In this document: piece by piece, positions 34,359-43,628 of the stretch | Position numbering within the stretch: the stretch's first letter is position 1 | Layout: each line of letters begins with the position of its first letter | The notes under the pieces: model-generated | Database searches by the model: none | What the model was told of the DNA's origin: nothing | What the model saw: only the letters and a program-made list of their open reading frames with translations | Source of the DNA: Rhodoblastus sp963703385 | GTDB taxonomy: Bacteria > Pseudomonadota > Alphaproteobacteria > Rhizobiales > Beijerinckiaceae | Reading direction: 5' to 3' | DNA: 64,000 nucleotides | Assembly (NCBI GenBank): GCA_963703385.1 | Contig: OY969816.1 | Location: 620,001-684,000 of the forward strand | Position numbers and translations under genes: made by a program

Positions 34359-35069
34359 ATGGAGGGTGTTTTGACCGTCGTGAGCAGCGGGGAACCGGAG
34401 CGACTTGTGGACTTCATCCGGTCTCTTCCGGGATTCAAGCTATACACGCAAATTGACGGCAATTACGGCCACATCGGCGCAACCCTCGCTGACGCGGTCT
34501 TGCAGGCAAACAACAATTATGAGCGGAGCGTCCGGCACCGCATAGCGCGCATCTGGCAGGTGAATGCGCGCGAGACGAACTTGCAGGACCTCGAGCGACT
34601 GCTCCAGCGGGTCAGTGCACAGCAGTTCCTCGACTGGAATGGAACGCGGAAGCCGACGACCTTCCTCGATTTGGTCAGCCTACTCGGGCGGGAAGGCGTG
34701 AACACTGAAGACGACTTGCGTCGATGGCTCCAACGGGATGGCAGCGACGCGAAGTTGCGCAACATACGTTTTATCGGCCCCAAAACGGTGGATTATCTCA
34801 AAATTCTGGTCGGCCTGCCCAATGCCGCGATGGACTTTCACGCGTTCGAATTCCTCGAACGCGCCGGAATAGGCAAGCTCGACTATAAGCGCGGCCGGGA
34901 GGTCATTCTCCAAGCCGCCGACCTGATGAAATTGAATCCGGCGCACCTAGATCACAGCATCTGGCGGTACATGAGCGGCGACAAGACGGCGGTGACGGAT
35001 GCGGCCCGTGCTGCACCGGATCATAGGCGGACGAAGGCTCCCTGTCGCCCGCCTGAGGCGGAGAGTTGA
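34359..35069 (+). CDS. HhH-GPD-like protein, possible DNA glycosylase relative
   Basis: A 236-residue protein not firmly recognised. Residues 135-185 resemble the helix-hairpin-helix GPD region of endonuclease III-type enzymes: NIRFIGPKTVDYLKILVGLP followed by NAAMDFHAFEFLERAGI. The lysine after GP and the aspartate 17 residues later stand where endonuclease III has its catalytic Lys and Asp (spacing 18 there). No cysteine cluster for an iron-sulfur centre is present. The N-terminal half has no clear match. The C-terminal tail (TDAARAAPDHRRT...) looks unstructured. It lies with a nuclease-like gene in a patch of different composition, suggesting horizontal transfer. Substrate unknown. Confidence 0.6.
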   Translation: MEGVLTVVSSGEPERLVDFIRSLPGFKLYTQIDGNYGHIGATLADAVLQANNNYERSVRHRIARIWQVNARETNLQDLERLLQRVSAQQFLDWNGTRKPTTFLDLVSLLGREGVNTEDDLRRWLQRDGSDAKLRNIRFIGPKTVDYLKILVGLPNAAMDFHAFEFLERAGIGKLDYKRGREVILQAADLMKLNPAHLDHSIWRYMSGDKTAVTDAARAAPDHRRTKAPCRPPEAES

Positions 35070-35136
35070 CGCACCTCGCGTGGCGTGATTGGCGGAGGAC
35101 GCGGCGGAAACTGAATTTTGCGATGGGAGGGAAGAT

Positions 35137-35876
35137 GTGCCCGAAGAAACGACTGCTTTAGGGACGACTGCCTTATCACTCAAAAGCGCATACGCCTTTG
35201 GCGCTGAGCATGGTCTGCAAACCGAGGTCGATGAGATCAGGAATATGGAGATTGGTTGGAATCTTCCCGAGACTTCGGGCGTTCGTCGTGGGTACATCGT
35301 TAATCTATTCGAAAAGCGCGGACTGCTGGAAGAGTTTAAGGCGACGCACTGGCCCAATGGGAACACGCCGGGGGCATAAGAGCGCAGGATCATTACCTCC
35401 GCATCAAACAGCGGTACGAGGACTTTTTGGAGGGGAACGCTCCTCCACCAGATGAGGCGGAAGAGGACGCCGACCAACAATTCGCAGCGGAAGCCGATCT
35501 CCGCGATTTCCTTGCGAAGAACCCGACCTGCATCGAGGCGGGCCTGCTCCTGTACGATCAGAATGGCAAGTCTGGCGTGGAGTTCCCAGTCGACGACGGT
35601 CGGATTGATCTTTTATGCATCGATGCACGAAAGCGCTTCGTCGTTATTGAACTTAAGCTCGGGAAAGGTCGAAACAAGGCGCTCGGGCAACTCCTCTATT
35701 ATATGGGTTGGATTGACAAACAACTTGGGAATGGTCCGTGTCGAGGGATCATCATCGCCAAGGAAATCCCTGAGGAACTGGTACTGGCTATCCAGCGCGT
35801 GCCCGACTTGTCCCTTTACCGTTACAAGCTCGCGGTCTCCGTTGAGCTTGTTGCGCCGAAGTCGCCAGTCGCATAA
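35137..35876 (+). pseudogene. NucS-like PD-(D/E)XK nuclease, frameshifted
   Basis: A gene of about 246 residues broken by a one-base deletion in the G5 tract at 35370-35374. The first part (SLKSAYAFGAEHGLQTEVDE ... FEKRGLLEEFKATHWP) ends prematurely at 35379; the rest continues in another frame (RAQDHYLRIKQRYEDFLEG). The C-terminal domain is NucS/DUF91-like with nuclease residues in GRIDLLCIDARKRFVVIELK and the following GQLLYYMGWIDKQLG. The GTG at 35137 with GGGAGG upstream is the likely start. The product may cleave or bind DNA. Horizontal origin is suggested by the neighbours; a homopolymer error is also possible. Confidence 0.72.
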
Positions 35877-36089
35877 GGCCGAATATGGAACCGATGGCGC
35901 ACGGCATAACGTCTCTCAAAACCTCCCGCTTTGGAGTACAAAAAAAAAGCTGCGCGGATTTATTAATTCTTGCTCTACGTGACGGCGGTTAACGGCTCAT
36001 GATGAGACGGTCGCGGACCCCATCAGCATGGTCAGCAATGAGCCGATTCCAGTCGTCGCCATTGGGTACCAAGCGTGTGATTTTTACCA

Positions 36090-36935
36090 CTAGCCGTTGG
36101 TGGAAAAACCCGGATAGAGCGTCATGCCGCCATCGACGAAGATGGTCGATCCCACGATATAGTCGGTATGGTCCGACGCCAGCCACACCGCGACATGGCC
36201 GATGTCCTCCGGCTCGCCGATGCGGCCATAGGGGACGAGCTCCATCAGCCGGTCATAGGCGTCCTGCGTGTCCCATGCCGACGTGTTGATCGGCGTGCGA
36301 ATCGCGCCCGGCGCGATGGAATTGATGCGGATGCGATGCGGCGCGCATTCCTGGGCGAGGCTTTCCATCAATTGCATGATCCCGCCCTTCGACGAGGCGT
36401 AATTGACATGGCCCCCCCAGGGGATCGTCTGGTGGACGGAGCTCATGCAGATGATCTTGCCGGCGGCGCGCGAAACCTCCGGCTTGACGCCGCGGCGCTT
36501 GAACTCGCGGATCGCCTCGCGGGCGCAGAGGAATTGCCCGGTGAGGTTGACGCCGATCACCTTGTTCCATTGCTCCAGCGTCATCGCGTCGATCGCGGAG
36601 TCGCGTTGCAGGCCGGCGTTGGCGACGACAATGTCGAGCGTGCCGAAATCGGCGATCGCCTGTTTGAACATTGCCTCGACCTGGCCCTCGTCGGCGACGT
36701 CGGCCCTGTAGGCGGCGGCTTTCACGCCCGCCTGTTTCAGGCCTTCCACGACTTCATTGGCTTCGTCGTCGCCGACGACATAATTGATCGCGACATCCGC
36801 GCCGGCGTCGGCGAAGGCGAAGGCGACCGCCTTGCCGATGCCCGAATTGGCGCCGGTGACCAGCGCCTTCTGGCCGGCAAGAAGCTTGGGAAGTTTCGGC
36901 AGCGGCGCCGCTGGGGTCGTGGATGAGGAATTCAT
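36090..36935 (-). CDS. SDR family oxidoreductase, glucose 1-dehydrogenase-like
   Basis: A 281-residue classical short-chain dehydrogenase. It has the NAD(P)-binding motif VTGANSGIGKAVAFAFADAG, the NNAG-equivalent VVANAGLQ, the active-site serine region IICMSSVHQTIPW and the YxxxK motif in NYASSKGGIMQLMES. It resembles the glucose 1-dehydrogenase/general-stress SDRs. The start has GGGAGG seven bases upstream. The N-terminal extension (about 15 residues, Pro/Ser-rich) is not conserved. It precedes no other gene in an operon; a glycoside hydrolase gene lies 63 bases upstream on the same strand, so joint transcription from that gene is likely. Substrate not determinable. Confidence 0.9.
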   Translation of the reverse strand: MNSSSTTPAAPLPKLPKLLAGQKALVTGANSGIGKAVAFAFADAGADVAINYVVGDDEANEVVEGLKQAGVKAAAYRADVADEGQVEAMFKQAIADFGTLDIVVANAGLQRDSAIDAMTLEQWNKVIGVNLTGQFLCAREAIREFKRRGVKPEVSRAAGKIICMSSVHQTIPWGGHVNYASSKGGIMQLMESLAQECAPHRIRINSIAPGAIRTPINTSAWDTQDAYDRLMELVPYGRIGEPEDIGHVAVWLASDHTDYIVGSTIFVDGGMTLYPGFSTNG

Positions 36936-36998
36936 GAAGGGGCCTCCCGAGGCTTGTGTTAGCGGATTGAAGCGGTTTTCGTTGTCCGGCTGGACTGT

Positions 36999-39776
36999 TC
37001 AGGCGTCCGGGTCTGCGGTTTTCATCGTGGTCAGGCGCGCGTTGGTCGCCGCGGCCGGCTCGGCCTGCGCGCCGCCGCCCTGGGCGAGCGGGGCCAGCAG
37101 CACGGCGATAAATCCGGTCCAGCCGGTCTGGTGCGACGCGCCAAGGCCGCGCCCAGTGTCGCCATCGAAATATTCGTAGAAAAGATTCAGGTCGCGGAAC
37201 GCCGGGTCCTGGTCGAAACGGGGATAAACGCGCTGGTAGGGCCGCTTGCCGTCGGCGCCGCGCAGGAACAGGGCTTGCACGCGGCGGGTCAATTCATCGG
37301 CAGCGCCGCACAGATCGGTGACGACGCCCGATCCGGTCGGCGCCTCGACGCGGAACTGGTCGCCGTAATAAAGGTCGAGTTTGCGCAAGGCCTGGATCTG
37401 CAGGACGTTCACCGGCATCCACACCGGCCCGCGCCAGTTGGAATTGCCGCCGTAAATGCGAGTCCGCCCTTCGCCCGGCTCGTAATCCAGGGTGAAGGCG
37501 TGGCCATCGAGCTGGATCGAGAACGGCTGGGCCGCGTGTATTTTCGAGACCGACCGCAGCCCATAAGGCGACAGGAACTCGTCCTCGCTCAGCGCGCGTT
37601 TGAGAGTCGCGGTCAGGCGGCGCCAGCGCAGCAGCGACAGCAGGCGGTAGCCTTTTTGGTTGGGCGTGCGCCAGTCCGACACCAGCCGCGCGAGGTCGGG
37701 CCGATGTTCCACATACCAGTCCATGCGGCGCCTGAACTGCGGCAGGCGGTCGAGGAAATCTTCGTGCACCACCTCGGTCGCGATGATCGGGATGAGCCCG
37801 ACCACCGAGAAAATGCGCAGCGGCAACGGCTTTTGTCCGGGCAGACGCAGCATGTCGAAATAAAATTCTTCCTCGTCGTCCCACAGGCCATTGTCGCCCT
37901 GGTCGGGCGCGCCATGGAGGGCGGCGGCGATCTCCAGAAAATGCTCGAAGAATTTTGTCGCGAGGTCTTCATAGACCGGATTGACCAAAGCGATTTCGAG
38001 CGCGATGCGCATCATCGACAGCGAAAAGGCGGCGGCCCAGGCTGTGCCGTCGCACTGGTCGAGCTGGGCGTCGTCCGGCAGTTTCGCGCGCATGTCGAAC
38101 AGGCCGATATTGTCGAGGCCCAAAAAGCCGCCCTGGAAGATGTTGCGTCCGCCGGCGTCCACGCTGTTGACCCACCAGGTGAAGTTCAGCAGCAGCTTGT
38201 GGAAGATGCGTTCGAGGAAGACGATGTCGCCGATCCCGGTCGCCTTGCGGTCGATCTCGTAGATTTGCAGCGCGGCCCAGGCGTGGACCGGCGGATTGAT
38301 GTCGTTGAAATCCCATTCATAGGCGGCCAGCCGGCCGTTGGGATGCTGGCAGCGCGATTGGGTGAGGAGCGTGAGCTGGCTCTTGGCGAAGGCGGGGTCG
38401 ATCAGCGCGAAAGCGACGGCCTGGAAGGCGAGGTCCCAGGCGGCGAACCAGGGATATTCCCAGGAATCGGGCATGGACAGAATGTCGCCGGGCTGGTCGG
38501 GATCGACATCGCCGAGCGCGAGATGCAGCCAGTTGGCGTTGCGGCCGTCGCGGCGCGCCTGCGGCGGCGGGGGCTGGGTGGGGTCGCCCTCCAGCCAGCG
38601 CCGCACGTCATAGCCATAGAACTGCTTGCACCACAGCATGCCGGCGAAGGCCTGACGCTGCACCAGGCGCTGGTCGGCGCCGGCGACGCCCGATTGCAGC
38701 GCGGCGTAGAATTCGTCGGCCTCGGCGATGCGGTCGGCGAAGCAGGCGTCGAAATCGGCGAAAGGGTCGCTTGGAGCACCCCTTGGCGCGGGCTTGCGCA
38801 GCCGCGCGCGCAGAACGGCCGAGCCGCCGGGCGCGATCTCCAATGTCGCATGAAAGGCGGCTTTGGTGCCGGTCCTGTCGGGATTGACGGCTTCCTCGCG
38901 TCCGCCGACGACGCAATCGTTGATCGCGTCCTTCGGGTGGCCCTGCGTGGGCGCGCCATAGAGGCGCTGGACATTGGTGTCGTTGTCGCAGAACAGCGCG
39001 GTTTCGACGCCCTGGCAGGCGAATTCGAATTCTTCGCCCTTGGCGGTGGTCAGCGCGATCCGGCCCTTGGCGCCGGCGCGCAGAACCGGCTTTTTGGCCT
39101 CGTCCGACCATGACCAGAGGTTGCGAAACCAGATCTGCGGCAGGACATGGAGAACGGCGGCGTCAGGCCCGCGATTGGCGACGGTGACGCGCAGCAGGAT
39201 GTCGTCGACATCGGCCTTGGCGTATTCGATGACGACGTCGAAATAGCGGTCTTGGTCGAAGACGCCGGTGTCGATCAGTTCGAATTCCGGCTGGTCGAGG
39301 CCGCGCTCGGCGTTTTGCCGGATCAGTTCTTCATAGGGAAAGGCGGCCTGCGGATATTTGTACAGCATCCGCATGTAAGCGTGGCTCGGGACGCCATCGA
39401 GATAATAATAAAGCTCCTTGACGTCCTCGCCGTGATTGCCCTGGGTGTTGGCGAGGCCGAACATGCGTTCTTTCAATATGGGGTCGCGCCCGTTCCACAA
39501 GGCCAGCGCCATGCAGGTCTCCAGCCGGCAGTCGGCGAATCCGCCAAGGCCGTCCTCGCCCCAGCGATAGGCGCGGCTGCGCGCGTGGTCGTGCGGAAAA
39601 TAGGCCCAGGCGTCGCCATCGGCCGAATAATCCTCGCGCACCACCCCCCATTGCCGCTCGGCGAGATAGGGGCCCCAGCGCCGCCAGTCGACGCCCTCGG
39701 CGATCTGCGCCAGCCGCCGCCCCTCGGCGGTGGCGGAAAAGGCGGCGCATTCGGCGTTGGCGGTTTCCGTCTTCAT
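36999..39776 (-). CDS. Large glucosidase-like (MGH1-type) glycoside hydrolase
   Basis: A 925-residue protein of the (alpha/alpha)6-barrel glucosidase group related to GH63. Recognisable segments are QWGVVREDYSADGDAWAYFP, LGGFADCRLETCMALALWN, EYPWFAAWDLAFQAVAFALI and the late YGGNSNWRGPVWMPVNVLQI. No signal peptide, so cytoplasmic. Such enzymes hydrolyse alpha-glucosidic bonds in sugars such as glucosylglycerate or mannosylglycerate derivatives, but the substrate cannot be read here. The start at 39776 (MKTETANAEC) has AGGAG immediately upstream; a longer frame to 39908 is not supported. Flanked by GMC oxidoreductase and SDR genes on the same strand. Confidence 0.86.
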   Translation of the reverse strand: MKTETANAECAAFSATAEGRRLAQIAEGVDWRRWGPYLAERQWGVVREDYSADGDAWAYFPHDHARSRAYRWGEDGLGGFADCRLETCMALALWNGRDPILKERMFGLANTQGNHGEDVKELYYYLDGVPSHAYMRMLYKYPQAAFPYEELIRQNAERGLDQPEFELIDTGVFDQDRYFDVVIEYAKADVDDILLRVTVANRGPDAAVLHVLPQIWFRNLWSWSDEAKKPVLRAGAKGRIALTTAKGEEFEFACQGVETALFCDNDTNVQRLYGAPTQGHPKDAINDCVVGGREEAVNPDRTGTKAAFHATLEIAPGGSAVLRARLRKPAPRGAPSDPFADFDACFADRIAEADEFYAALQSGVAGADQRLVQRQAFAGMLWCKQFYGYDVRRWLEGDPTQPPPPQARRDGRNANWLHLALGDVDPDQPGDILSMPDSWEYPWFAAWDLAFQAVAFALIDPAFAKSQLTLLTQSRCQHPNGRLAAYEWDFNDINPPVHAWAALQIYEIDRKATGIGDIVFLERIFHKLLLNFTWWVNSVDAGGRNIFQGGFLGLDNIGLFDMRAKLPDDAQLDQCDGTAWAAAFSLSMMRIALEIALVNPVYEDLATKFFEHFLEIAAALHGAPDQGDNGLWDDEEEFYFDMLRLPGQKPLPLRIFSVVGLIPIIATEVVHEDFLDRLPQFRRRMDWYVEHRPDLARLVSDWRTPNQKGYRLLSLLRWRRLTATLKRALSEDEFLSPYGLRSVSKIHAAQPFSIQLDGHAFTLDYEPGEGRTRIYGGNSNWRGPVWMPVNVLQIQALRKLDLYYGDQFRVEAPTGSGVVTDLCGAADELTRRVQALFLRGADGKRPYQRVYPRFDQDPAFRDLNLFYEYFDGDTGRGLGASHQTGWTGFIAVLLAPLAQGGGAQAEPAAATNARLTTMKTADPDA

Positions 39777-39926
39777 GGGTCTCCTGACAGAATACTGACA
39801 ATGTATTGAGTAGGGTTTTGTCCGGCGATTCCGCGCTGGCCCGGGCGAGTGTGGGACGATTCGCGGGATCGCGCAAAACCACGCGCCGCTCCGGACAGGG
39901 AAACGCAAACTTCGCTTTTCGGTTCC

Positions 39927-41531
39927 TCAACCGGCCGAGGGGGACGCCGCCCCCAGGCGTTTGGCGATGACATCCGCGACCCGCAGGGCGTTGGCGATGA
40001 GGGTCAGGGTCGGATTGACCGCGCCGATCGAGGGAAAAAAGCTGGCGTCGGTCACGTAGAGATTGTCGATCCCATGCGCGCGGCAATCGGGATCGAGGAC
40101 GGAGGTCGCCGGGTCCAAGCCGAAGCGCAAGGTCCCGGCCTGGTGCGCGGTCCCGCCGATCGGGACGTTCTTGCCCAGATAAAGGCTGCGGTCGATGAGA
40201 TGGGGATGGATGTCGGCCTTGTCGCAGATCGACCTGAGTTTTTCGCGCAGGCGCTGGTGGCCTTCGAGATTGGAGGGGGAGAGATCGAGAGTGACTTCGC
40301 CGCTTTGGTAGGAGATGCGGCTTTCCGGGCGCGGCAGATCTTCTGAGCTGAGCCAGAAATCGACCGAGTGGCGGGCGATCCAGTCGAAGGGCTTTTGAGG
40401 CAGCCAGTGCAGCAGGGCGGGCAGGCCTTCGAGTTCGATCTGCGCGCCGTCCGACTTGCCGACCATCTGGATATGGCCGAGCGGAAATTCCCAGTCATTG
40501 GCCGGCGACAGCGCGGCGCCGTGATAGAAATCGTTGAGCGCGAGGGTTTTTTGGAATTCGGTCGGGTTGGGCGTGCGCGAAATGGCGAGGACGGTGGCGT
40601 TGTTGTGGCGCATGTAATTGCGCCCGACCTGGCCCGAACGGTTGGCGAGCCCGGCGGGATGAGCGTCGTTGCCTGAGCGCAGGAAGAGCAGCGCCGAGGA
40701 CAGCGCGCCGCAGGCGACGACGACGATGTCGGCGGTCAGGGTCTGGCGCCGGCCCTCGATCGAGGTTTCGACGCCGACGATCCTGCCGCCGCCGGGATCG
40801 GTGACCAGCTTTTCGACGTAAGCATTGGTCAGCAGCGTCAGGTTTTCGTGGGCGGCAAGGGCGGGATCGACGCAGACGATCTGGGCGTCGGCCTTGCCAT
40901 TGGTCAGGCTGGGATAACCGTCGAAGGGATCGCAGCGCAGGCAGGGCGAATGGGGCAGGGTTTTGCCTTCCGCGTCTTCCTCGATCAGCGCGCCGATCGG
41001 CAGGTGGAACGGGTGCAGCCCTTGGCGCGACCAGGCCTTGGCCAGTTCGGCGATACGTTGTTCATGTTTTACCGGCGGGCGCGGATAAGGGCCGCTGGCC
41101 CTTGGCTCGGTCGGATCCTCGCCGCGCAGGCCATGGACCTGGAACAGCTCCTCGGCGGCCTGGTAATAGGGCTCGAACGCGTCATATTTCAGCGGCCATT
41201 CCGGCGACACGCCGTCGGGATGGCGCACGCCGTGGAAATCGTTTTCGCGCAGCCTGAACAAAGCGGCGCCGTAAACTTTGGAATTGCCGCCGACGAAATA
41301 ATGCAGGCCGGGCTGAAAGGCGTCGCCCGATTGCGACCGCCAGGTTTCTTTCGCCTGGTAGCGGCCCTTGCCGAACACCTCGACGGTGTCCCAGTTCTGG
41401 CGTTCGCGCTTCAGATAGCCGCCGCGTTCGACCAGCAGGATGCGTTTGCCGGTCTGGGCGAGTCTCCAGGCGACCGACGCGCCGCCGGGGCCGGAGCCGA
41501 CAATCAAGACATCGTATGCGTTCCCGGCCAT
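39927..41531 (-). CDS. GMC family FAD-dependent oxidoreductase
   Basis: A 534-residue oxidoreductase of the glucose-methanol-choline family. The FAD-binding fold opens the protein (YDVLIVGSGPGGASVAWRLA), followed by RILLVERGGYLKRERQNWD and the GNSKVYGAALFRLRE segment. The C-terminal domain has the family pattern PIGGTAHQAGTLRFG and ends with the NLYVTDASFFPSIGAVNPTL signature holding the active-site region. It probably oxidises an alcohol or sugar. No signal peptide visible. It lies upstream of the glycoside hydrolase gene with 150 bases between; shared transcription is possible. Confidence 0.9.
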   Translation of the reverse strand: MAGNAYDVLIVGSGPGGASVAWRLAQTGKRILLVERGGYLKRERQNWDTVEVFGKGRYQAKETWRSQSGDAFQPGLHYFVGGNSKVYGAALFRLRENDFHGVRHPDGVSPEWPLKYDAFEPYYQAAEELFQVHGLRGEDPTEPRASGPYPRPPVKHEQRIAELAKAWSRQGLHPFHLPIGALIEEDAEGKTLPHSPCLRCDPFDGYPSLTNGKADAQIVCVDPALAAHENLTLLTNAYVEKLVTDPGGGRIVGVETSIEGRRQTLTADIVVVACGALSSALLFLRSGNDAHPAGLANRSGQVGRNYMRHNNATVLAISRTPNPTEFQKTLALNDFYHGAALSPANDWEFPLGHIQMVGKSDGAQIELEGLPALLHWLPQKPFDWIARHSVDFWLSSEDLPRPESRISYQSGEVTLDLSPSNLEGHQRLREKLRSICDKADIHPHLIDRSLYLGKNVPIGGTAHQAGTLRFGLDPATSVLDPDCRAHGIDNLYVTDASFFPSIGAVNPTLTLIANALRVADVIAKRLGAASPSAG

Positions 41532-42193
41532 GCGCGCGTCCTTTTCCTTCGCTTCGATCCTGACAGGAAACCACTTTTGGGCGCGGTGGTTTCAGGAAAG
41601 TGCGAAAGCATTTTCGTCAAGATCCGGCGCGAGCGGAAGCGGCCGAAGCGGATGGCGCGTCGTCGTGGACACGGCGATGAACCAAACGTTGTCCTGACAC
41701 CGCGGTCGCTGCTGCTCGCGTTCTGAGGCGCAAGGATACGGTTGAGCCGCCCGACGTAGCGGGCGGCCGTCGAAATGCAACCCGGAGGGCCAGCCGAAGG
41801 CGACGACAGGGTGCGTCGAACGGCTTGGCCGATGTGGCGCATCGGTCTGCGCCATTCTCCTGCCCTGTCGGCGCCTTGGGCTGGCGCAGGCCGGCCCCGT
41901 GTGAGAAGTGCGGGCTAGGCTTGGTCTGCGCAAGTCAAACTGTGCCCTTGTGATGCTACGAGTGTTCAAAAAAATGTGTTCGCACCCGAAAAACGGCGGT
42001 TTTTGCTACGGATTGAAGAATTGAGGCGAATGCGTCATGAAAAAGCAAAAAACCAAATTTACTGAATTTTTTATAATTTAGTGGAATTGCGGGGACGAGC
42101 TTGCGCCGGCGCATGGAGCCGGGGCCGGCTGCGCCGCGTTCAAGCGTGAGCGGTGTTGTGTAACGGCGTTTGGCGACATCAAGGGGAAAGGCA
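41532..42193. other. Intergenic region without recognised gene
   Basis: 660 bases. Minus-strand frames at 41504-41842 and 41592-41969 have no recognisable domain. The stretch 42000-42080 is strikingly AT-rich with many A and T runs and could be a promoter for the small plus-strand gene downstream. I see no insertion sequence end or direct repeat, but a decayed element cannot be excluded. Confidence 0.5.
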
Positions 42194-42421
42194 ATGGGGT
42201 TTCAACATCCCGTCCGGCCGCGCGTTACGTTGGAGTCCTGGCTTACCGGGCCGAATGCCGTCGCAGGCCATTTCGATGAATATATGCGGGGGACCACACC
42301 GACCTACGCCCGCGGCTCTCAGGGGCGGCGCGCGGTGACGCGGCCGCAGGAGCGCGAAAAAATGTTTCGCGCTCAGGACCATGAGGCGATGTATTTCTTC
42401 AGCGAAAGCCACATGCGATGA
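42194..42421 (+). CDS. Small hypothetical protein
   Basis: A 75-residue protein with no recognised family. It is charged and rich in Arg and Gly (PNAVAGHFDEYMRGTTPTYA, then SQGRRAVTRPQEREKMFRAQ), with no membrane helix or signal peptide. The start at 42194 has an AGGGGAAAGG ribosome binding site close by. The AT-rich stretch 100-190 bases upstream may hold its promoter. It lies between a divergent GMC oxidoreductase and a convergent YihY-like gene. Real but of unknown role; low confidence. Confidence 0.45.
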   Translation: MGFQHPVRPRVTLESWLTGPNAVAGHFDEYMRGTTPTYARGSQGRRAVTRPQEREKMFRAQDHEAMYFFSESHMR

Positions 42422-42483
42422 TCCGCAGGGCCGAAGCGTCCGAGCGATCGATGGTTTTTGTTCGCCACCGGAAAAAGGCCGGT

Positions 42484-43467
42484 TTATGACAGCCGCCGGC
42501 TCACCAAGTCATGGATCAGCACGGCGGCGCCAAGCATGAACAAAGCCCGCGCGGGGCCGTTTGTGCTGTCCGCGTTCGGCATTGTGGCGTCGACCTTTGA
42601 CTCGGGCGCGTTTTCCTCGGCGATCACCAGACTGCCGCGTTGCAACGCATAGGCCTTGGTGCATTCCGCGCCGAACAGGAAAATCTGCGCGGAATAATAG
42701 ACCCACAGCAGGATCACGATCAGCGCGCCGGCCGCGCCATAGGCGGAGCCGATCGCCGCGACCGCCAGATACCAGCCGATCAGGGATTTTCCGATCGTGA
42801 ACAGGCAGGCCGTGAAAAAGGCGCCGAGAAACACGTCGCCCCAATGCAACGGCCGGTCGGGCAGGATCTTGAACAGGGCGGCGAAAAGCAGCGTCAGCAG
42901 CGATAGCGACAGACCCCCGTTCACCAGGGGAAGGATGTGCAGGGAAGGCGCGTAGGCTCCCGCGACATAGCGCTGGAACACGGTGATCGCGGTGGTCGCG
43001 GCGACGGAGGCGCAAAGCAGGACGCCGAGCAGGATGAGCAGCGCAATGCCGAGAAGTCTTGCCCGCGCGATCGCCCACGCGCTCGATCCCGAGGGCCTGG
43101 CGCGCCAGATCGCGTTGAGCGAGGCGTGGATTTCGCCGAAGGCGCCGGTGGAGCCGGCCAACAACACGGTGAGCCCGGTCGCCGTGGCGAACCAGCCGCC
43201 GCCGCTCTTTTGCGCGGCTTCGAGCGCGCTGCGGAAAATTCCGGCGGCCGCGCCGCCCATTGACGCGTCGATCTGCGCCAGAAAGTCGTGTTTCGCGATA
43301 TCGCGCCCGAAAATGAGGCCGGCGAGCGCGACCACGATCATGGTGATCGGCGCGAGGGAGGTGACGAGATAAAAGGCGATCGCCGCGCCGCGCGTCATCG
43401 CGTGGTCCTCGACAAAGCCATGGGCGGCGTCGCGCAAGACGTTGGTGATCCGCACCTTCGATCTCAT
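42484..43467 (-). CDS. YihY/virulence factor BrkB family inner membrane protein
   Basis: A 327-residue polytopic membrane protein with about six helices. Family marks are RGAAIAFYLVTSLAPITMIV near residue 25, the GGWFATATGLTVLLAGSTGA segment, LNAIWRARPSGSS and GAAGALIVILLWVYYSAQIF with LFGAECTKAYA. Members are sometimes labelled ribonuclease BN, which this fold is not. The start at 43467 is chosen from the family N-terminus; four in-frame 12-base repeats (43468-43515), each holding AAAGG on the coding strand, abut it directly. Function unknown. Confidence 0.88.
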   Translation of the reverse strand: MRSKVRITNVLRDAAHGFVEDHAMTRGAAIAFYLVTSLAPITMIVVALAGLIFGRDIAKHDFLAQIDASMGGAAAGIFRSALEAAQKSGGGWFATATGLTVLLAGSTGAFGEIHASLNAIWRARPSGSSAWAIARARLLGIALLILLGVLLCASVAATTAITVFQRYVAGAYAPSLHILPLVNGGLSLSLLTLLFAALFKILPDRPLHWGDVFLGAFFTACLFTIGKSLIGWYLAVAAIGSAYGAAGALIVILLWVYYSAQIFLFGAECTKAYALQRGSLVIAEENAPESKVDATMPNADSTNGPARALFMLGAAVLIHDLVSRRLS

Positions 43468-43515
43468 GGAACAGCCTTTGGAACAGCCTTTGGAACAGCC
43501 TTTGGAACAGCCTTT
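43468..43515 (-). repeat. 12-base tandem repeat (x4) at the ribosome binding site
   Basis: Four identical copies of a 12-base unit, which on the coding strand of the YihY-like gene reads AAAGGCTGTTCC. The last copy ends exactly at the ATG, so AAAGG sits seven bases before the start codon. The unit also encodes Lys-Gly-Cys-Ser in frame should translation begin farther upstream. Confidence 0.9.
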
Positions 43516-43628
43516 GCGCGTCGCGTCGGGCGCGGCGAAAAAATGACTGGCGAAGCAGGAAAAAGGTTCGCACGGCTCGCGCCCTGGCGGCAAGCCGCTT
43601 TCGGGCGCCGCGCCGCGAAATCGAAATG

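Noticed and set aside
41592..41969. Minus-strand frame of 125 codons in the gap before the GMC gene
   Set aside because: Low-complexity and Arg/Pro-rich translation, no ribosome binding site, no family recognised; an overlapping second frame is equally open.
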